Source of the DNA: Stropharia rugosoannulata
Lineage: Eukaryota; Basidiomycota; Agaricomycetes; Agaricales; Strophariaceae
Length of the DNA stretch: 64,000 bases
Assembly: GCA_028532985.1 (NCBI GenBank)
Contig: JANCIK010000006.1
Coordinates: 930,001 to 994,000, forward strand
Direction of reading: 5' to 3'
Below the pieces are notes generated by a model that saw only the letters and a program-made list of their open reading frames with translations, was not told the DNA's origin and searched no databases. The translations under genes were made by a program, and so were the position numbers. This document shows, piece after piece, positions 11,965-24,020 of the stretch (its first letter is position 1; each line of letters starts with the position of its first letter).

Positions 11965-12756
11965 GGCAAGCTGCAGTAGATTGCTGAGGCAACTCTTATC
12001 AGCGTGATCGATCACCCACCCCAGAGAAGTTTTTGCACGTGGGCCAGCAAGTGTCCACTGTCGGCCTAGCAGTAGGTGCCTCTTCAAACAACTAGTAAAT
12101 ATCTACCTTGTCTGGCAGATTGTTAAACAAGGCTCAGGTGGAAAGCTGTATATGGCTTGAATGTCCACGTTCAGATTGTTCAGCCCATAGATGTTCGAAT
12201 AAACGCATCACAATTTGGATGAAGCAGTAACTCTTGAAGCTTGAAGCTTGACAGCTAACAGTATCGGGAGCTCCAATGTTATATACGAGACAGTAAATCT
12301 AGAACCAACGGAGACAAGAATGCGTACACTAGTTGCCTTAAAAGAGCGACTCGAACCTCACTGCATTGGAAACAAATCATCAATGATCTCACATACCGTT
12401 CAAGACCTTCTCGCCCATATCCATCCCGTCTCTTGCTCCCAACTCCAGTCATTGTTCTCACATAGATAGGATAACAGTCGGCTTCATGGGTATAAGTACA
12501 CCGTCGCTGGAAGCTGGTGCCAGCAAGCGTTGCGGTAGGTTGGGGTTAGATTAACAATCACAATGCCGACATGGCGAGGGCCGCATTGCCGCAGGTTGTC
12601 AATTTGAACTCCGAAATATATTTCTCGGCCAGACAAGACTAACAGGATTAAGAAAAGTGCCGAGCAAGTGCCGAGCAAAAGTAAACATTTGTCAATTGGA
12701 AAAAATGAGAAGCCAACCACCGTCCGGTGGCTAAATATACCGCCCTTTACTAGCTA
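11965..12756. other. Intergenic, no supported gene
   Basis: Short frames only. A tiny duplicated phrase (AAGTGCCGAGCA) occurs near 12657-12677. Nothing else is visible. Confidence 0.45.
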
Positions 12757-14837
12757 CTAGTTCACTTTCGCCTCCTGTACCAGTCGTTTAGCAGTATCTG
12801 ACCGTGGCAGAATGGAACATTTGAAGGGGTTTTTATGTCTGGTGATATTTTCAATGAGATATCTGATTGAGCAATGGAAACGAAAAGACCAACGTTATAA
12901 GTCCCGAGTCATAGTAGTCCCCTTCAATTTCTATATCTTTTCCGTTCTCGTCTTTTGCTTTCGACACGTTGAATGCAGCGAGAATGGAAGCAATTGTAAT
13001 CCACATCTGCAAGCAGTATATCCGGTTTAGTGGCATGTTTTTCCACTGTATCAACAGCGAATGCGCACCGAGGATGATGCTAAATGTTTTCCAACGCACA
13101 CCCTATAAATCAGGAAGTTTAAGAGAAAGCTGCGACACATTGAGAGTATCTCTAGCTCACCGTCGTCCGAATCCATAGGCAAGTACACGATCGTCATCAT
13201 TGAGTGTTCCATCCGGGTTAAAGAACCGATCTGGGTTGAATCTATGCGGCTCGGGATATTTTTCCTCGTTGTGGGTCATAGCCCTGAGACAGTCAGCCTC
13301 TAACAGCTTGCAGCATCATGTCGTTACACTCACCATACATTTGCAAAAATATTAGTACCTGTGTGATTCAAATTAATGACAAGGTACGTTGTCTCCGTAG
13401 AGGTGAGCGGGCGTTACCTTTTGGAATAAAGTAGCCCTTGTAAATATCGTCCTGGGCCGCCTGATGCACGAGGCCAAGCAACAAAGGGGGACGCCATCTC
13501 AGCACTTCACGATACATAGCTTCGATGTAAGGCATGTGTGGTCTATCGTCAAAGCTGGGAAGGCGGTCTGTCCCGACGACAGAGTCTATCTCAGCCTGAG
13601 CTTTCTTCTGGACGTCTGGGTTAGTGGCGAGGAGGTAGAATAGCGTCGATGTGGCTGAGATCGTGGTATCAGAAGCTCCTGCAGACCAGTCAGAATTAAT
13701 GGTCCGGGAGACATACAAACGGGGGGCGTATTTACCTGAATAGATGGTGAAGGCGAGACCGCCCACGATGTACTCTTCCTCGGTAAAACCAGACTCGCGT
13801 TCGATATATTTTGCGATTACAGACGGTAGCGCAGTCCCATCTTTCTAAGCGTAATGGGTCAGCTTTAATGTACTAGCATAGGCATCTTAAGCGCTCACAA
13901 GCTGCTGTTTCACCGTTTCCATAGGTGATATGCGTAGCATGTCAGCCAGGTATTTGGTCTCCTTTGCCATACGCTGTGCACTCGCACCAGGGAACCAAGA
14001 GGGTATATGACGTAGAAACGGGAAGACGTTAATGAGCGTGTACCCCGGTTGAAGCAATTTCAACGCCATGATGGCGCTATCTTCAGCAGCGACTATGAAT
14101 GGGTCATCAAGGGACTTGAGATCGTGTCCGTACATTATGGACATGGGAATAGACATTGAGAGCCTGAAGTCATGGTTAGAAATTCATACAAGGGATCGAG
14201 TCATGTCATACATTTTGTTATGGTAGTCGAAGCGTTCCGGAGTATCAAGTAGCCCTTGAAGCATTCTGTAGATCTTTTCCATCTGAATAGTCTGGTACGT
14301 CACCATGGCGTCCTGCCTAAAGTTTTGCTGAGCGACCCGGCGATGCCTTCGCCATGTATCCCCAAGTTGCATGAATGCCATGTTGGTATCCCACCCCATG
14401 CTGATACGAGAACAGAGTCAGGAAACAGCACACAAGAATTAATCCATGACTTGCTCACAGCTCAACCACTGGATACACGGGCCTGTCTGAATAATTGCGT
14501 GCGCGTTTTTCAAAAAGCTCTTCTGCATCTTCATAAGAGTTGAGAATCATAAGATCTGTCCCCAAAACGCTTGCATACAGAATATCGGCTGTGGTCCAGT
14601 CCATTAGAGCCGTGAAAAATCAAATGACATAAGTAACGTACACTCGTATTTCTTTCCCCATTTCACGTATTCTGAGGCGGCGTTGCTGGTGGGTATATCG
14701 TACAGATTCCCAACAAGCAACCGTGGAGTCGGGCCAGGTGGAAGTGGAGGTCGTTTCGAGGTAGCGAGAACTTTCAGAATATGTCTTACACAAAACGCTG
14801 TGAATAATGCGAGAACGACTAGCAGACTGGAAGACAT
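12757..14837 (-). CDS. Cytochrome P450 monooxygenase (left cluster)
   Basis: A complete-looking fungal P450 in about ten exons. It begins with a membrane anchor (MSSSLLVVLALFTAFC) and a proline hinge (RPPLPPGPTPRLLVGNLYDI). The C-helix WRRHRRVAQQNF is near residue 130. The I-helix has GASDTTISATSTLFYLL, and the K-helix ExxR is in YREVLRWRPP. The meander holds PHRFNPDRF, and the haem loop is LAYGFGRR-VCVGKHLA, with Val where Pro is common. The C-terminal exons give WITIASILAAFNVSKA and NPFKCSILPRSDTAK. It would act on the ER membrane with a P450 reductase. It resembles the CYP64/O-methylsterigmatocystin-oxidoreductase-like group; the substrate is unknown. It is similar in style to the P450 at 59063. 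Confidence 0.9.
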
Positions 14838-16715
14838 ATCAAACGCATGGGAATATCAATTATCTCTTGACGTTCTTTTCTATGATGTTTGTTGAGAAAC
14901 TAACGTACACATTTGCCAGCCCCGAGCAAAGGGCTGTCAATCGCCATCATAAAAATAGGTCGGTAAAGAGATTTCAATGGATATGTTGTGTCAACCGGCA
15001 TATGAAGTAGTGCTACTTACCATTAGAACGGTCAGGTGAGTAAGTAATTCGCTTCCATACTATGACCCCAGGGAGCTCAGAAGTAATTTGGTGCAATCAT
15101 CATTAATATGCATATTAGGTTCAGTTGAATTATCTACGGGCCGAATGATTGCCCGAAAACAGCCCAGGGATTGATATTGATTATTGTCATATGTAAGCTC
15201 CGTGTGGCACTATACAGATCTAATTGTATAGATGTATAGAGAAATATCCATCCTAAATCCGAGTATATGGCCAGATTTTCTTTATCTCCCGAAATCAACT
15301 TGCTGGGCTCCAGATGGATAACGTTACGGTCCTGCCAGTATCAAAGTCTGAATTTGCATATACTAGCATGCAGACACCTCATGTGCCAAGAGATAAATGT
15401 ACAGTACAGTAACTGTATGTAGCGATATGAATTAGAGCAGTTATTTTGGAATTGAAGAAGAATAAACTTAGAATTCATCAATGCTGAGCGCTGAAGCTGA
15501 AGTGCTGACGTCCTCTACCATTTTTAGAAGGAACTCCTCAATCTTGGTGACAGCGATAATCAAAGTATTACACGGCTGTTCCCATGGCCCATGCATGTGA
15601 TAATCCGTAATGTTTCCTTCGCAAACAAACTAACCCACTCTAAATAAACGATGCGTACGCCTAACGGCGGTATATCGTTCCTGAGCCCGCAGAATTAGTA
15701 CTGAAGCGTCTGCAGAGACATGTGGCTCTTATTGCTCAAACTTAAGTACTTTTTTGTGGTAGTGGAAGGCTTATACTTTGGCTAACTTTGGGTATACGTA
15801 TGTCATTGAACCTTATCAATGGTGGGAAAGTGCACCGCCACCAAATGCCAGTGATGCCAAAATATCGGCCGGATACTGGTGTTTGTTGAAGAAAATAGAA
15901 AAAAATAAAAAATAAAAAATAAAAAGAAGGAGGAGGAGGAAGAGGGAAAGACGGAGGGGGTTCTTCTGGAGAATAGACAGTAATATGACACTCAGTCCCT
16001 CTTTTTCTATCTGTTGCACCTACAACCTTGTTCAATGGAGCTGGATACATGTACTAATAGGTTTATTACATATCTTGCCGGCTGAATAGCGAAGTTGGAC
16101 CCTTTTTCAACCCTTTTTTTGCATGCTTAGATCTGTCTAGCACCCGAATACAGCTCGGCCGTGACCGTAATCTAATCCAGATGTGCCAGGTGATGCCGCC
16201 TTCGATCTAGTTAAATCAACTCCAGAAGTCATTTCATATACCTCTTAAAACTCTTCCTATCCAATAGGTCAGCAATTACAGCTGATATATGTATGCCTTT
16301 GCTCAACTTCAATTTAAACTGCGCCAACTTGTCCCGCAACTTGCCCGCAACACAACTGGCGATGGCAAGGCAACAGCAATGACCAGCAGTGGTTTACCAT
16401 CAGGTAACATTACTTAATTTTCTATTTAAACCATCAAATATATATACTACTTTAGTGAGGGACTACATTGCTTTCTACTTTATTTGGAGCCAACGTGTAG
16501 CACCACAAGCTGCGTGCCAGTTGCGCGCAGGAGGTGCAAGTATGTATACGGCGCAAGCGGGGTTCACAAGCGCCTAGACCGGTGACCGGTCTAACAAGCG
16601 CCAGCGCGAGAATCTGATTATGAAATTGTCTACATTTATGGTAATTCGGCACGTGTTTTCAAACTCAGTATTCGCGAGCGCTATTCGCAACAGCAGATAT
16701 CGACAACGTTGTAGA
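14838..16715. other. Intergenic AT-rich region
   Basis: Nearly 1.9 kb between the P450 start and the left end of the giant element, without a supported gene. It contains the P450 promoter and a purine-rich tract. Low-complexity Lys/Glu/Phe frames at 15742-16050 come from that tract. Confidence 0.5.
15891..15962 (+). repeat. Purine-rich low-complexity tract
   Basis: An A-rich AAAAAT repeat passes directly into GGAGGAGGA-type repeats over about 70 bases, giving an almost pure polypurine strand. Confidence 0.8.
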
Positions 16716-16785
16716 CCCGGATAAAGCACCGGGCATGCCCGCAATATCACAGCCCCGCGCCTCACCGTAACTTTTCCCGGGTTTG
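16716..16785 (+). repeat. Left inverted end of the KDZ element (candidate)
   Basis: It contains CCCGGATAAAGCACCGGG, itself a CCGG-type hairpin, then ~40 diverged bases, then TTTTCCCGGGTTTG. The right end in reverse complement has the same two blocks in the same order, with spacing differing by one base. Confidence 0.5.
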
Positions 16786-17102
16786 CTTACTTGTCACATG
16801 ATGTCTACTCTCTCTTCTCTCCTGTGATGTACGCCTGCCACTTCTGTGTCTTTGCCATGCTACTAGTATGGATATAATTTTAGTTTCAATTTAAATAGGG
16901 CCATCCAATTAATGCAAGACTGCATTCAAAATGTAGTAGACAATACAATGGATACTGTAACTCTTATACAGTAGCACAAGTAGTTGTTGTTGTAGCCGTG
17001 CCGCACGATGCGCCTGGCAGCCACGTCCGGTATGGTAGTAATCAATTATGGGTATTATTCGCTCGAGAACTATAAAATTAAAATGTCAGTAAAAAGATGA
17101 AG

Positions 17103-17800
17103 CATGTGTGGTGTGTTTCTACCACATGACAAAGCTCGGGTGCTACAGCGCTCCGGTGCGGTAGTATTCTACCACAGGACAGCGCAGATGCTCCGCACGG
17201 CGCGTCTTGCTGCCGAGTCTGCTGTGGTAGCATTCTACCACAGTTGTCCCACGCTATGCACAGCGCGTCTTTCTGGTGTGGTGTATTTCTACCACAGGAC
17301 AAAGCTAGGGGATACGGGGTTCCGGTGCGGTAGTATTCTACCACAGGACAGCGCCGACGCTCCGCACGGCGCGTCTTGCTGCCGAGTCTGCTGTGGTAGT
17401 ATTCTACCACAGTTGTCCCACGCTACGCACAGCGCGTCTTGAAGCCACATCTGGTGTGGTGTATTTCTACCACAGGAGAAAGCTCTCGTGCTATGGCGCT
17501 CCGGTGCGGTATTATTCTACCACAGGACAGTGCAGATGTTCCACACGGCGCGTCATGCAGCTGGTCTGTAGTGGTGGCATTCTACCACATGTGTTATTGG
17601 GTTGAGAACTGTAGAATGAGGTGTCAGTAAAGTATATAGTATCTGTGATCTTTTTCTACCACAGGACAAAGCTCGTGCGCTGCACGGCGTCCGGCTGGCG
17701 TGGTGGTATTCTACCATGAGGTCTAATTGCCCACAAATTGTTGAATAAAACTTCAGTTGAATACATAGTATATTTTTACTCCAGGACGGGGCTATCACGT
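17103..17800. repeat. Palindromic satellite array 1 (~173 bp higher-order unit)
   Basis: Three higher-order units begin near 17105, 17276 and 17451 (periods 171 and 175). Each holds three copies of a palindrome-like core of the form TGTGGTAGNATTCTACCACA separated by GC-rich spacers ending GGCGCGTC. Degenerate copies run on to about 17800. Open frames across it only reflect the repeat. It lies directly upstream of the gene starting at 17910. Confidence 0.9.
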
Positions 17801-17909
17801 CTATCCCATCTTGTCAACGTGGTGAATATAGGATAATCCAAGTACCCATCTTTCTTGATTCTTTCCTCTCTTCCTTCTCTCTTCTTCTGCACTACACATC
17901 CGGCTCACA

Positions 17910-18847
17910 ATGGCACAGATCATTACTGAAATGGAAATTGACGGTGAGTGGCCACTTATATTCACTCATTTACATTCACTAAAAGTGAAGTAGAGGACAT
18001 TGTGGAATGTATGCTGCTCGACGAAATTTCGGATTCAGAATGTAAGTAGAAAACATACTGGCATACATGTATGTTCACAATTAATCTCATTTTACTATTT
18101 CTTAATAGACGACTCGGATTCTAATGCAATTCCTCGTGGCACGATGCATACTGTGTTGATGCGCGCAAATGTATGTTCAATGTCTTGAACTCTCCCAAAA
18201 CTCTCCTTACGTGTATTACAATCATCTCTCAGTTTGTGTCGACCCTGTATGCCAAAGACCAAGATGCATTGACGCAAAAGCTCAACCTCAGGTCAGAATC
18301 AAATTTTGGTTACCAGTAAGTTTTGTATAAACAGTATTTGATTCCGAGTTTACTTCACTAACCACATGTACAAAAGTCCATAACAGACGCACCATTAATA
18401 TCTTATGGTCCTATTATGAATGGTCGACACAATCTTTCCCATAATTACCGACTGTATCATTTGGGCCAACTACATGTCTCAGTTTACATGGTTTATAACG
18501 CAAGAGCTCGTCCGCATTGGCGCTTAGCCGACTTCCAGCTTGAGACTTGGTTGAGCCTGGTGGCTGTCTCTTATACAGGTCTGCATACAGAGTCGACTAC
18601 GAGTGTGGTGGCCTCGATCGCGAAATTCGCGACTTCACCACTCTCTGGCTGTTGCACAACCTTCCAAACCCCTCCGCCTGTTCCACCACGCTATCGTTTG
18701 CCTGGATCCAAGGTCACGAAGAAAAACAGTAACTCCGACAGTGGTCAAGATACTACTGAAATATCTACTGACGAATCTGACGATGGCTTCAAGAATAGTT
18801 GTACTTATGGAAGAAATAACAAAACTGGCGAGATAGTATTGTTGTAG
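17910..18847 (+). CDS. Acidic hypothetical protein, element gene a
   Basis: Clear small exons start at ATG 17910: MAQIITEMEID, then VEDIVECMLLDEISDSE, then YDSDSNAIPRGTMHTVLMRAN and FVSTLYAKDQDALTQKLNLR. All have GT-AG introns of about 45-60 nt. The downstream part (from about 18380) has more than one open frame, and I could not fix the joins. The longest ends with an acidic stretch (STDESDDG) at 18847. The protein is rich in Asp/Glu/Ser and matches no family I know. It follows array 1, and it precedes a perfect GTAGAATTCTAC palindrome at 18843-18854. Confidence 0.5.
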
Positions 18848-19050
18848 AATTCTACGGTATATCATATACAGTGAATCTATTCCTTAGCTCGTAACCATAA
18901 TTTCCATCAATTTGATATACACATATGATCGATAAAATAGTATAGTAGCTGATTGATACGACATAAATATTTTTCCCCAGCGGTAAAATTCTTCAACACC
19001 TATTCTCAACTTCCACCTACTTTGCCCAAACTTTGCTAGTGTTCAGTACA

Positions 19051-19834
19051 ATGCCTGCGAAAAGATTGCTTGAAAAGTGTCAGCGTGAGTCTTTCTATTT
19101 CTACGCTCTCTTGTATGCGCTCCTGACTTATTGGGGTGGTACATAATGCAGCACAAGATCTACAGTCGGCGATCGATGCTCAGGCAGCTGCTCAGCGAAG
19201 CTTGAAGCATTCCTTGAAACGCGCTCGAAAAGCAAGCGAAAACTAAACAAAGTAACAGGTGCGTGTACTTGTCCTAGGAAATTGTCATATACTAAGTTTA
19301 CTATGGTATATTACAGTGAAAGAGACGAGTTTGAGGAAATGTCTGGAAATGGCTACAGAACAGGTTGCCATTCTGCGCTCCAGTAATCCTGATATTCCCA
19401 ACAAAAAGCCGTCGATTCCCCCTAGCTCTCCGCTTACAGAGCTTGAAGACGAAGGCACAGGTGTTGCAATAGGAGGCCCAGTTGACTTGTGGCTGGAGAC
19501 AAACTCTCATCGTTATGATAATCAAAATCCCGGTCTGATGGAATACGATCGTATATTGGCTGAATCCGGTCCTAGTCAAACCAATAATCCTGAGCTTTCA
19601 TCGGTATGAAATCAGTTCTATTATTGTTAACTATACTAATTACAGAACATGTCTCAGCTCTCTAGTCTCTCTGGGGAAGAGAAGACGAACAAGTCTCTTG
19701 AGCTTAAAGCTACGCTCCGCGGCCTACAGCACCAGATGTTACACTCACAAATCGAACCAAACCAATTTCACGCCATTTCAAACGAAATTATCAAGGTCAA
19801 TGAAATGATTCAGATTGTATCCCAGCGCAGCTGA
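19051..19834 (+). CDS. Small coiled-coil-like hypothetical protein, element gene b
   Basis: It begins MPAKRLLEKCQ at 19051. A second exon near 19152-19258 is readable in two frames, so its join is uncertain. The third exon continues VKETSLRKCLEMATEQVAIL and a Pro/Ser-rich linker. The last exon reads NMSQLSSLSGEEKTNKSLEL and ends QIVSQRS-stop at 19834. The last ~60 residues are Gln/Glu/Lys-rich and look helical. No family is recognised. It lies only 14 bases before the next start, in the same direction, so the two may be co-regulated or wrongly split. Confidence 0.5.
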
Positions 19835-19848
19835 GCCTTTCTGCTATA

Positions 19849-21742
19849 ATGGACTCAAGGCCCATTGGATTCGATGACTCGCTCTCACATATGTTAAATG
19901 CAAGCCAGGCGGAAACTGGGCCCTTTGACTTCCTTAACTTCGACCACGGCAATATTTCCTTCCCTCACTTCAACAATCCCCCTACAACCCCTGCCAGGAA
20001 ACGCCCTACTGCTAACTCTGATTCTCACAAGACTCCGACCACTTGCACGTCAAATTCATCGGGCACCCTAAACCCTTGTCAACGTCGCCATCCCCTAGCC
20101 GCAGTAATATTATACCTGAAGGCGACGGGACCGATCTTACTCCTATTCATATCCGTGCGGCTGAACCTCTGCCGGAGAGTAATACCTTGGCACAGCACAG
20201 GGCGATTACCGATGTCAGTATGGATACCAACGCCGATTTCTCCGCTATCAATCCTCAGACGGCCGAAACACTTCTTGCGTCAGTTGAACAGGCTAGGAAC
20301 GAAAGCACCGTTGTTCACAATGAAGAGTTCAAGAACCAGGGCACAGCCGAAGATTCTAATGCGAAACTGCTGGATATAGAAGCTCGCATTGCTGCTCGCG
20401 CGAAGGCTAAGACTAAGGATAGCAACGAACTTCGCAGAATCATTGTGCATCGAGAACCTAAAGATCCAGGAAATGCGTCAATCGAGAAGGAGAGAAAGGC
20501 TTTGGTAGCTAAGGTCAACGCCCACGAGGACGCGTTGCTCTCGCTGCGAGCAGTGCGGAGGGAGATCAAGAAGGCTATTCGAGCAACGACAAGTAAGCCC
20601 GCTGCATCTGCGCGAGTCTCCAAGAAGCAGCCAGACCTCGGACTTGCACAGCTCACGCTGCTTTTGACAAATACAAGTAGCAAGATCAACCTCTCTGATC
20701 CTGTCATCATTTCCGCGATCGACAAATACCTGCCTGGAGGTCCATTCAAGACTGATGAAGCCCGAATAGCCGCCGTCAAGGCTGAATCTGTCCGAAATCT
20801 CACCAGACAGGAAGCGTTTGAGCTTGAGCTGCATTCCGACAATGACGCGGATGAACTTAGCGACGCCGAGGTGGACAGTGAGGGCATGCATACACGGTCT
20901 AAGAGAATGTTATTCCGCCCTGATATGTACATTGAGAGCGAGCCTCTGGAGTACTTGTCAATGTCTACTGTAGAAAAGGAGCAGTATGAAAGTGAGTTAT
21001 CGCTTCCTCTGAGTATTTTATACTGACCCCTGCCTTAGAGAATGTTCTATATGCCGTCAAGAAGTTCATTCTTGATCCAACATGTTATATTGACTTTAGC
21101 ATGCGTCGTACCCTGCGTTCGGTTCAAAACTTCCTGCCCCAGGTCTCTATGATCTCACGAGATCTAGCCATTCATATTCATACGAACAAAAACGGTAACA
21201 TTCAATGCAGATATCACGAGAAGACGAAGATGAAACGCTACTGGGATGGGCGCGCAGTTTTATCTTATTTGGTTCAAGGTGTTGCATATCCCCCACAAAT
21301 TGGGTCCAAAAAGTCAGGCGACCACGTTCCACGGGACCTTAACAAGTTCATGGACTGTGGATGCCCAGTCGACGACGTTCTTTTCGACTTCTACTTTTGG
21401 AAGACATGGAAAGCAACCTCTCGGAATCCGACCTACGAGGGACGGCAAGAGGGCCTAGGTTCAATGCACATGGACCCTCGCATTCGCACCTTTGTTGTAC
21501 AGGCTTTCAACGAACTTACGGGGCTCAGTATCGATGACATATACTCAGAGGACAATATCTCAACTGTTAATGGCAACAATCGCAGCATGCGACTCAAACA
21601 GGCCAATTATCTTGTCTTTGTGCTCAACAGGATGAGAGCCGCCGACGGACCTTGGTTTCAGTTCAGGCAGACGAAATTCGAGGTTGCAAACAGCGAGAAT
21701 ATGGAGGTTAAACGTCCTCGACGTCGTTCTAGTTCATTTTAA
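19849..21742 (+). CDS. Large hypothetical protein, element gene c (frameshifted)
   Basis: It starts MDSRPIGFDDSLSHMLNASQ at 19849. Somewhere between about 20020 and 20095 coding switches to another frame without any intron signal, and that frame runs to a 47 nt intron at 20992-21038. The middle is highly charged and helical (IEARIAARAKAKTKDSNEL, later KERKALVAKVNAHEDALLSL). It then has an acidic patch (SDNDADELSDAEVDSEG). The C-terminal ~230 residues look globular (YHEKTKMKRYWDGRAVLSYL, DCGCPVDDVLFDFYFW) and end in a basic RPRRRSSSF tail. Total is about 620 residues. I recognise no family. It is a conspicuous cargo gene between two arrays. Confidence 0.65.
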
Positions 21743-21879
21743 TTTTTTTAAATGCCGTAGTTGTGTTAGCTACCTTGTGAATTGCATTGACTTTATCATT
21801 TACATTTATTAAGCATTTGTGCGATTGACTGACGTCCATGACGGAATTTGGCTACAGAAAGAGGTATAATCCTACAGCT

Positions 21880-22990
21880 AGTATAATTCCACCACAAAGA
21901 CACATGGTGTGTACAGCTGACGAGCACGGCACAGCAGGGTATTCTCCCAAACAAGTGCGCGCAACACACAGCTGGTAGAATTTCACCAGGGAGATGCGCC
22001 CGCTATATAGTATACTAGTTCACACAGAGAACAAGTGGGAGAATTCTCCCTCACTGACACACACGGCACACAATGTCGTATTCTCCCACAGCCAACGCAC
22101 ACAGTTCATATGTAAGAAAATCCCACGCTAATGAGCACGCCACGGCAGGGCCTCCCAACACACAGCTAGTAGAATCTCACCAGGGAGATGTACCCGCTAT
22201 ACAGCTCACTAATTCACACGGAAAACAGATGGGAGAATTCTCCCACACTAACATACACGGCGCACTATGTTGCATTCTCCCACAACCAGCGCGCACGGTG
22301 CATAAGTAATAAAATCCCACGCTAATGAGCACGCCACGGCAGGGCCTCCCAACACACAGCTGGTAGAATCTCACCAGGGAGATGCACCCGCTATACAGCT
22401 AACTAATTCACACGGAAAACAGATGGGAGAATTCTCCCACACTAACATACACGGCGCACTATGTTGCATTCTCCCACAACCAGCGCGCACGGTGCATAAG
22501 TAATAAAATCCCACGCTAATGAGCACGCCACGGCAGGGCCTCCCAACACACAGCTGGTAGAATCTCACCAGGGAGATGCACCCGCTATACAGCTAACTAA
22601 TTCACACGGAAAACAGATGGGAGAATTCTCCCACACTAACATACACGGCGCACTATGTTGCATTCTCCCACAACCAACGCGCACGGTGCATAAGTAATAA
22701 AATCCCACGCTGATGAGCACAGCACGGCAGGGTATTCTCCCAACACACAGCTGGTAGAATATCTCCAGAGTGATGCGTCCGTTATATAGCACAATAATTC
22801 ACACGGAGACCAGGTGCCCACACTGACACAAATGGCGCACAACATGGTATTCTCCCACAACGCACGCCTGGGAGAATTTTGCTATGCTCATGCGCCTGCA
22901 TACAACTGGGATAATTCTCCCACAGTGATGCGCACTGCGCACAGTCGGCTGACGCACTCCCACTGTTCCGTGCGGCCACATGTGACATCA
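21880..22990. repeat. Palindromic satellite array 2 (194 bp unit)
   Basis: Near-identical 194 bp units place GGGAGAATTCTCCC at 22231, 22425 and 22619, with more diverged partial units on both sides. Each unit also carries TGCATTCTCCCACA and a GTAGAATCTCACCAGGGAGA half-site. The core differs from array 1 mainly by GGTA to GGGA, so the arrays look related by descent or by the protein that reads them. The array ends about 100 bases before the gene starting at 23090. Confidence 0.92.
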
Positions 22991-23089
22991 AGGGGAGCTT
23001 CACCAAGTCATTATGTGTTGCTTACCTTCCTTTCTTCCTCCCACATTGCCTAACAAGCTCAAGTCAAACGTTCAATTATCTACCTACCA

Positions 23090-24020
23090 ATGAGCGATGA
23101 GCTATCAAAGGATCAACGGTACTATGAAAGGTATATGCATCACTGTTTAGCACCTCGATTTTTACTAACATACTACAGAAACAAGGATGTTATCAAAAAG
23201 AAAAATGCGGAACGGAATAGATTGAACCGTCTCAAACAGAAGTATGTGAACCTCCAGTGAAATGAATTATCTTGCTAATTACATTTTTAATCAGAGAAAA
23301 GAAAGAATCTCAGACCGTTCTTGCAGAAATACCGCTAAAAACCTATAGGTAAAGTATTGTATATCTGATGTTCTTCTAGTATAAATACTAACACCAGCGT
23401 ATAGCAATGCAAGTATTCAAGCTGGTGGAGATCACACCTGCCCTGACGGATGCTATGTTTCGTCTTTGCCACGCCGCCACAAATCATCTCGCGTTCTGCA
23501 AGCAGTCATGAATGGTAGCCGTAAACCCAAGTATCCGCCCTTGGTGGACTTACCTCCAGACTTTGACAACATGTCCGCGTCATTCGAGCAGTATGACCAC
23601 TTCATCTCCCTCAGACATCGGGTTTATGACTGGTCATCTGTTTGGGGAGGTTGGCGGAACTGGAATGATACTCTGGATATCCTTTTCTACGACGCCAGGA
23701 GAGAGGGTCACATTGCTTGTAGAGATCTTGTGAAACAGATCTACGAACATTCTCAAGAAGGGAAAGACATACACGGCCGGGTAGATACGATACAAGGCCG
23801 CCTACCTTCGGATCCTCTTGCTATCTCCCTCCTTTACAGGTACCATATCGAGATGGCAAATGCGTTATCCTGTGGAGTAACAGTGTTGGACTGCCGCCTC
23901 CAACTGATTCATCGAGAAATGCTTGGATTGGGTGATTTAGGGTACGCAGAGTTTCTAAAGGTGCTTGCAGACTGCGAAAAAGCCCCCAGTTCGACCAGGG
24001 TAACACGTTCCGTTGAATAA
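23090..24020 (+). CDS. Hypothetical protein with basic N terminus and CxxxC motif, element gene d
   Basis: Four small exons join cleanly from ATG 23090: MSDELSKDQRYYE, RNKDVIKKKNAERNRLNRLK, a KEKKESQTVLAEIPLKTY piece, then SNASIQAGGDHTCPDGCY leading into the long last exon. The first ~45 residues are very basic and could bind DNA or form a helix. CPDGC with nearby histidines might hold metal. The rest (~200 residues) is rich in Trp, Tyr and Arg (YDWSSVWGGWRNWNDTLDIL) and ends TRVTRSVE. No family is recognised. It follows array 2 and faces gene e tail to tail. Confidence 0.65.

Noticed and set aside
15742..16050. Three overlapping minus-strand frames rich in Phe, Pro and Ser
   Set aside because: They result from the polypurine tract at 15891-15962.
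17104..22860. Open frames across arrays 1 and 2 on both strands
   Set aside because: They recur at exactly the repeat period (194 bp in array 2) and so only reflect the satellite.
21880..22990. Regularly spaced palindromic repeats that could be mistaken for a CRISPR array
   Set aside because: Spacers are themselves repeated, there are no cas genes, and the surrounding genes are intron-rich and eukaryotic.
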